This document shows, piece after piece, positions 20,905 to 24,321 of a DNA stretch of 24,321 nucleotides. Position 1 is the stretch's first letter. Each line of letters opens with the position of its first letter. Under the pieces are notes generated by a model. The model was not told where the DNA came from, searched no databases, and was given only the letters and a program-made list of their open reading frames with translations. The stretch lies in the IMG/VR virus record IMGVR_UViG_3300025132_000288, positions 1 through 24,321 of that record, one strand, 5' to 3'. The DNA is from a virus. The position numbers and the translations under genes were made by a program.

Positions 20905-21317
20905 TGAAAACATCACTTGTTCCAAAGGAACATATTCCCGTAGTTTGGGATAGTATAAAAGAATATGCAGAAGGATGTGCTAAATATACTTTTGGTAGAT
21001 TTACTGCAGAAGATATGCTTAAAGGTCTTCTTACTAAAGACCAGCAATTATGGATTGCTTTTGATGATATAGGTATTCATGCTTTTTGGGTAACAGAAGT
21101 AATAGATTATCCTCAAACAAAAATATTAGTAATGCATTTTGTAGGTGGTAAAGATATAGAAAAGTGGCAAACAATTGGGTTATCCCAATTGCAAAAATTT
21201 GCAAGAGATACAGGCTGTATTAAGATAGAATCTTATGGTCGACCCGGTTGGGAAAAAATATGGAAAAAACAAGGGTATGTAAAAAGACTTGTGTTTTATG
21301 AATTACCAGTGGAGTAA
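20904..21317 (+). CDS. GNAT-like small protein of the ejection block
   Basis: The 137-residue protein starts at an ATG overlapping the previous stop. The segments LWIAFDDIGIHAFWVTEVID and TKILVMHFVGG, then LQKFARDTGCIKIESYGRPG (residues 96-115) and W-E-K-I-W-K-K-Q-G-Y, follow the strand-strand-helix order of a GNAT acetyltransferase fold, ending in a strand VFYELPVE. The usual acetyl-CoA-binding Q/R-x-x-G-x-G/A motif is not evident, so it may be catalytically inactive. Similar genes lie next to internal virion proteins in other aquatic podoviruses, suggesting a structural or assembly role. Confidence 0.65.
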   Translation: MKTSLVPKEHIPVVWDSIKEYAEGCAKYTFGRFTAEDMLKGLLTKDQQLWIAFDDIGIHAFWVTEVIDYPQTKILVMHFVGGKDIEKWQTIGLSQLQKFARDTGCIKIESYGRPGWEKIWKKQGYVKRLVFYELPVE

Positions 21318-21322
21318 TATAA

Positions 21323-22609
21323 ATGTTATTAAAAATAATACCAAATAAAATTAAAGTATGGCTAATTAAACACTTATATGCAGATATTGCATCAATGGGT
21401 GACGATGGAGATACCACACTAGCTCATGTTAATCTTAAAGAAGTTGCTATTCTTAAAGCTCACGGTGGTGCAGGTACTATAAACCCACGTACTGGACTTG
21501 TAGAGTTTAAAGGTAAAGGTGGTGGTGGTAGTAGTGCTCCAACAGAAACTAAATCTTATTCAACGGATTTACCAGAATACGCCAAACCTTTTTATGAAGA
21601 ACTATTAAAACAATCCGGTAAAGAAATATATGATACAGATGCTTTAGGAAAAGTTACAGGAATTAAAGGTGCGCCGGTTTATGGTGGAGATAGATTAGCT
21701 GGATTTACAGAAGACCAATTAAATGTTCAATCTGGGTTAAGAGGTATGATTCCTCGAAGCGAATTTGAAGAATCTATTACTGATACTGAAACATTAACGG
21801 GATTAGGTACTGGAGCAGCTACTACTGGATTAACAGCAGCAGGTGCTTATACTCCCAGTGCATTAGGCTCATTAGGTATGACAACTCCAGGTGAATTTGA
21901 TTCGGCTGCAGCTGCTAAATATATGAGTCCTTACCAAACTAATGTTACAGAGATGCTTCAAGCAGAAGCTAGGCGTGAGGCAGATATAGCAAAAGCTCAA
22001 AGAGGTATGGGAGCTATTAATAGAGGAACTTTTGATGGGGGTCGACAGGCTTTAATGGAAGGACAAGCAGACAGAGACCTACAAACACAGTTAGCTAAAA
22101 TAGGTTATCAAGGAAAAGAGTTGGCATTTAAAAATGCACAAGAACAATTTCAAAGAGATAGAGCTGCAGGGATGTCAGTAGAAGAAGCAAATTTAAAAGC
22201 AGAAATGGACCGACGTGCTCGTACACAACAAGGTGAACAGTTTGGTGTGGGACTACAAAAAGATTTAGGAATAGAAGGATTACGTTATGGTTTAGCAGGT
22301 GCTGGACAACAAAGTGATTTAGGTCTAGCAGAACAAAAATCTCAATTAGAATTATTACAAGCTCAAGCTGCATCAGGAGCTGAACAACAAGCACTTCAAC
22401 AAGAAATAGATAATATAGCGTACCAACAATTTATGGAAGAACAAGACGCTGCTAAAAGAAATCTTGAGTTTCAATCAAATATTTTACGTGGTACTGCAGG
22501 TGCATTAGGTTCTACTAATGTTCAATATGCTCCAGCTCCAAGTTTAGCTTCTCAAATTACAGGTATGGGTGTTTCCGGACTTGGTTTATATAATGCATTA
22601 AAGGGTTAA
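21323..22609 (+). CDS. Internal virion (ejection-type) protein, coiled-coil
   Basis: The 428-residue protein has a short hydrophobic/basic start, then GDDGDTTLAHVNLKEVAILK and GGAGTINPRTGLVEF (residues 26-62), a conserved N-terminal signature in such proteins. The middle is an extended helical region rich in Gln, Ala and Glu (for example EMLQAEARREADIAKAQRG, and ELLQAQAASGAEQQALQQE), predicted coiled coil. The end is a Gly/Ser-rich segment GMGVSGLGLYNALKG. A Met at residue 25 is an alternative start; GGAG nine or so bases before ATG 21323 supports the longer form. It is probably packaged in the head and forms part of the trans-envelope conduit at infection. Confidence 0.7.
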   Translation: MLLKIIPNKIKVWLIKHLYADIASMGDDGDTTLAHVNLKEVAILKAHGGAGTINPRTGLVEFKGKGGGGSSAPTETKSYSTDLPEYAKPFYEELLKQSGKEIYDTDALGKVTGIKGAPVYGGDRLAGFTEDQLNVQSGLRGMIPRSEFEESITDTETLTGLGTGAATTGLTAAGAYTPSALGSLGMTTPGEFDSAAAAKYMSPYQTNVTEMLQAEARREADIAKAQRGMGAINRGTFDGGRQALMEGQADRDLQTQLAKIGYQGKELAFKNAQEQFQRDRAAGMSVEEANLKAEMDRRARTQQGEQFGVGLQKDLGIEGLRYGLAGAGQQSDLGLAEQKSQLELLQAQAASGAEQQALQQEIDNIAYQQFMEEQDAAKRNLEFQSNILRGTAGALGSTNVQYAPAPSLASQITGMGVSGLGLYNALKG

Positions 22610-22612
22610 ATT

Positions 22613-24061
22613 ATGAATATTATTCAACAACAAGAATTAGCTAGAAACTCTAGTGAACAACAATTAATAGATTTAGCGTCTCAACCTAATCCTAGTATTA
22701 TACCTCCATATTTAGTTACAGGTGAATTGATGAGACGTAAGTCTATTCGAGAAAAGTTTGCTCAAGCTCCCCAACAATCTGTTTCTGAAGAAGTATTAAC
22801 CGAAGCTATACAAGAAAATCAACCTCAAGGTATAGGTGCGTTAACAGAAGATATGGCAACTCCAATGACTGCACCTCAAATGCCTCAAGAAGAAGTAATG
22901 ACTGAATCAATTAGTGAAACCGGTATAGCTAATTTACCTGCACCAAACATAGGACAGAACTATGCAGGTGGTGGAATTATAGGATTCCAACCAGGTGGGT
23001 ATGTATTTGACCCTTATGCAGATGGAGGGAAAGGTGGATATATTAATTCAAGTGGCGCAAAAGCTGTACCTTTTAATAAAGCAGGGTTACCCGCTCTTAC
23101 AGGAGCAGGATTAGCAGCTGAAGAAGCTCGGAAAAGAGCAAATGCCTTTGGTAAACAAATGCCTTGGTATAAATCATTAGGTAAAAAAGCTTTAGGATAT
23201 GTTCCGGGTATTGTTAAAAGAAACCCTTGGGTAGCAGGTGGGTTAGGAGTAGCAGGATTAATAGGATTAACAGGTGATGATGACGAACCAGAACTACCTC
23301 CAGTTCCTACGCTTCCAGCAAGTTTTTATAAACCAGAACCTGTAGATTACACTAAAGATATAGATTTTAGTGGTATGACAATAGAAGATACAGCAGCTTA
23401 TGGGGACAAAATGATGGAAGACCATAGAAACCGAATGGGAACAGACCCTTTTACTGCTAAACGTAATGAAAGATTAGCCGCACTTGAAAAAGATATTGGT
23501 AGTTCTGATGATGCTCTAAATATGGCTCTTATACGAGGTGGTTTAGGTATGGCTTCAGGAGAGTCTTCAAACTTTTTAACTAATTTATCCGAAGGATTAA
23601 CTAAAGGTGTAGATGCATATGTGGAAGAAGATGATAAACAACGTCAACGAGAAATAGATTTATTTACATTACAAAATCAAATAGCTCAAGCTGAAAGAGC
23701 TGAACAAGTAGCTATTGCTACTACAGGTACTAATAGTCAAGCTACTGCTGAAGCTAATAATAGAAAAGTAGAATTGAAAAAAATTGAGGCTCAACTTACA
23801 CAAGAACAACTTGATATACAAGCTGCAACTGCGGCTCAAAGTCCTAACAATATGATGTTAAAAATAATTCAACAAGTTGATAAAGTGATAGAAAAAGAAT
23901 TTCCTTATGGTACCACTTTAGATGCAGAAGGAGCTGCTAGAAAAGAAGCAAGAAAAAATCAACTTACACAGCAGTATATGGCACAATTAAATCTTGGTGG
24001 TGGGCAGGGGTATCAACCTACAACCGAAGAAATTACTTTACTTCAACAGTTTAGTAGCTAA
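22613..24061 (+). CDS. Internal virion (ejection-type) protein with membrane-like glycine segments
   Basis: The 482-residue protein starts LIDLASQPNPSIIPPYLVTG, followed by LMRRKSIREKFAQ, a helical N-terminal signature that I recall from internal virion proteins of aquatic phages. The middle has YAGGGIIGFQPGGYVF and a hydrophobic part (PWVAGGLGVAGLIGLTG, about residues 203-219). The C-terminal half is largely helical and Gln/Glu-rich (IDLFTLQNQIAQAERAEQ). AAGGGTTAAATT precedes the ATG. It probably joins the adjacent products in the ejected core. The stop overlaps the next ATG (TAATG). Confidence 0.68.
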   Translation: MNIIQQQELARNSSEQQLIDLASQPNPSIIPPYLVTGELMRRKSIREKFAQAPQQSVSEEVLTEAIQENQPQGIGALTEDMATPMTAPQMPQEEVMTESISETGIANLPAPNIGQNYAGGGIIGFQPGGYVFDPYADGGKGGYINSSGAKAVPFNKAGLPALTGAGLAAEEARKRANAFGKQMPWYKSLGKKALGYVPGIVKRNPWVAGGLGVAGLIGLTGDDDEPELPPVPTLPASFYKPEPVDYTKDIDFSGMTIEDTAAYGDKMMEDHRNRMGTDPFTAKRNERLAALEKDIGSSDDALNMALIRGGLGMASGESSNFLTNLSEGLTKGVDAYVEEDDKQRQREIDLFTLQNQIAQAERAEQVAIATTGTNSQATAEANNRKVELKKIEAQLTQEQLDIQAATAAQSPNNMMLKIIQQVDKVIEKEFPYGTTLDAEGAARKEARKNQLTQQYMAQLNLGGGQGYQPTTEEITLLQQFSS

Positions 24062-24321
24062 TGGCTAATCTTAAAGAAGCGTATGGTGCATTAAAAAATG
24101 CTCATGCTGCAGGAGATACTGCCGCTGCAACTAAAATAGCCGGAATTATTAACCGGATGCAACAATCACAATCACAACCTCAACAACCAACAGACTTTGC
24201 TGCTAACCCTCGACAATTACAAGATGGAGAGGGTAGTGATTTCTTGCGTGGCTTTGGACAATATACTGACCAATATGGTGGTATTATAGGCGGCGCTAAA
24301 ATGTTAGTTGGTAAAGCTACT
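24061..24321 (+). CDS. Large internal virion protein, N-terminal part (runs off the window)
   Basis: The frame is open for 87 codons to the edge, starting at an ATG that overlaps the previous stop. The opening LKEAYGALKNAHAAGDTAAA, then TKIAGIINRMQ, is the A-L-x-x-A-x-x-A-G-D-x-x-A-A-x-x-I-A pattern frequent at the start of large phage ejection or transglycosylase-containing proteins. A Gln/Pro-rich linker and GFGQYTDQYGGIIGGAKML follow. The gene probably encodes the largest ejection protein; this cannot be verified from the part seen. Confidence 0.6.
   Translation, partial: MANLKEAYGALKNAHAAGDTAAATKIAGIINRMQQSQSQPQQPTDFAANPRQLQDGEGSDFLRGFGQYTDQYGGIIGGAKMLVGKAT

Noticed and set aside
20904-21317. 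Active acetyltransferase as an auxiliary enzyme
   Set aside because: The fold order is GNAT-like but the acetyl-CoA-binding motif is not visible, and the context is the ejection block; recorded as GNAT-like only.

Overview
The window is a 24.3-kb piece of an AT-rich tailed phage genome, with every gene on the + strand and genes packed with 0-20 bp gaps or TAATG overlaps. It covers most of a virion and lysis module: the end of the major capsid gene, capsid-associated proteins, head-tail adaptors, tail fibres, a holin-endolysin pair, a large tail protein and a block of internal virion (DNA-ejection) proteins. I see no tape measure, sheath or baseplate genes. With two adaptor-type proteins, a 729-residue tail protein and several ejection-type proteins, this points to a podovirus-like particle. 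Many proteins belong to families I associate with uncultured aquatic phages, so a marine or freshwater host is likely.

Layout: 1-658, capsid C-terminus. 660-1300, a separate unit bounded by two intrinsic terminators, holding a LydA-like holin gene (724-1065) and a 24-codon gene (1157-1231) that I read as pqqA, the precursor peptide of the cofactor PQQ. 1407-2630, two beta-rich capsid-associated proteins. 2634-5169, a second membrane peptide and a run of very basic low-complexity proteins. 5172-7408, adaptor-like proteins with small linker genes and a zinc-ribbon protein. 7408-10345, beta-rich virion proteins surrounding a methyltransferase-DUF115 fusion. 10356-15020, tail fibres, including a two-gene cassette (conserved beta domain plus glycine-rich tip) present twice. 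15039-16339, a conserved small protein, 3TM holin and GH24 lysozyme. 16340-19827, the large tail protein and small virion proteins. 19888-24321, ejection-type proteins running off the end.

The most interesting element is the phage pqqA. It keeps the Glu-x-x-x-Tyr pair that PqqE cross-links, has a strong ribosome-binding site, and that site is embedded in a predicted leader hairpin. The other pqq genes are not here, so the peptide would have to feed the host's PQQ pathway. This makes a PQQ-producing host likely, for example an aquatic methylotroph using PQQ-dependent methanol dehydrogenase; the peptide looks beta-proteobacterial from memory. Host identity and function are inferences.

Other points worth a second look: three separate holin-like membrane proteins, a repeated C-terminal motif shared by three basic proteins, a 28-bp direct repeat ending two genes, the duplicated fibre cassette, and a palindrome overlapping a candidate promoter in front of the ejection genes.
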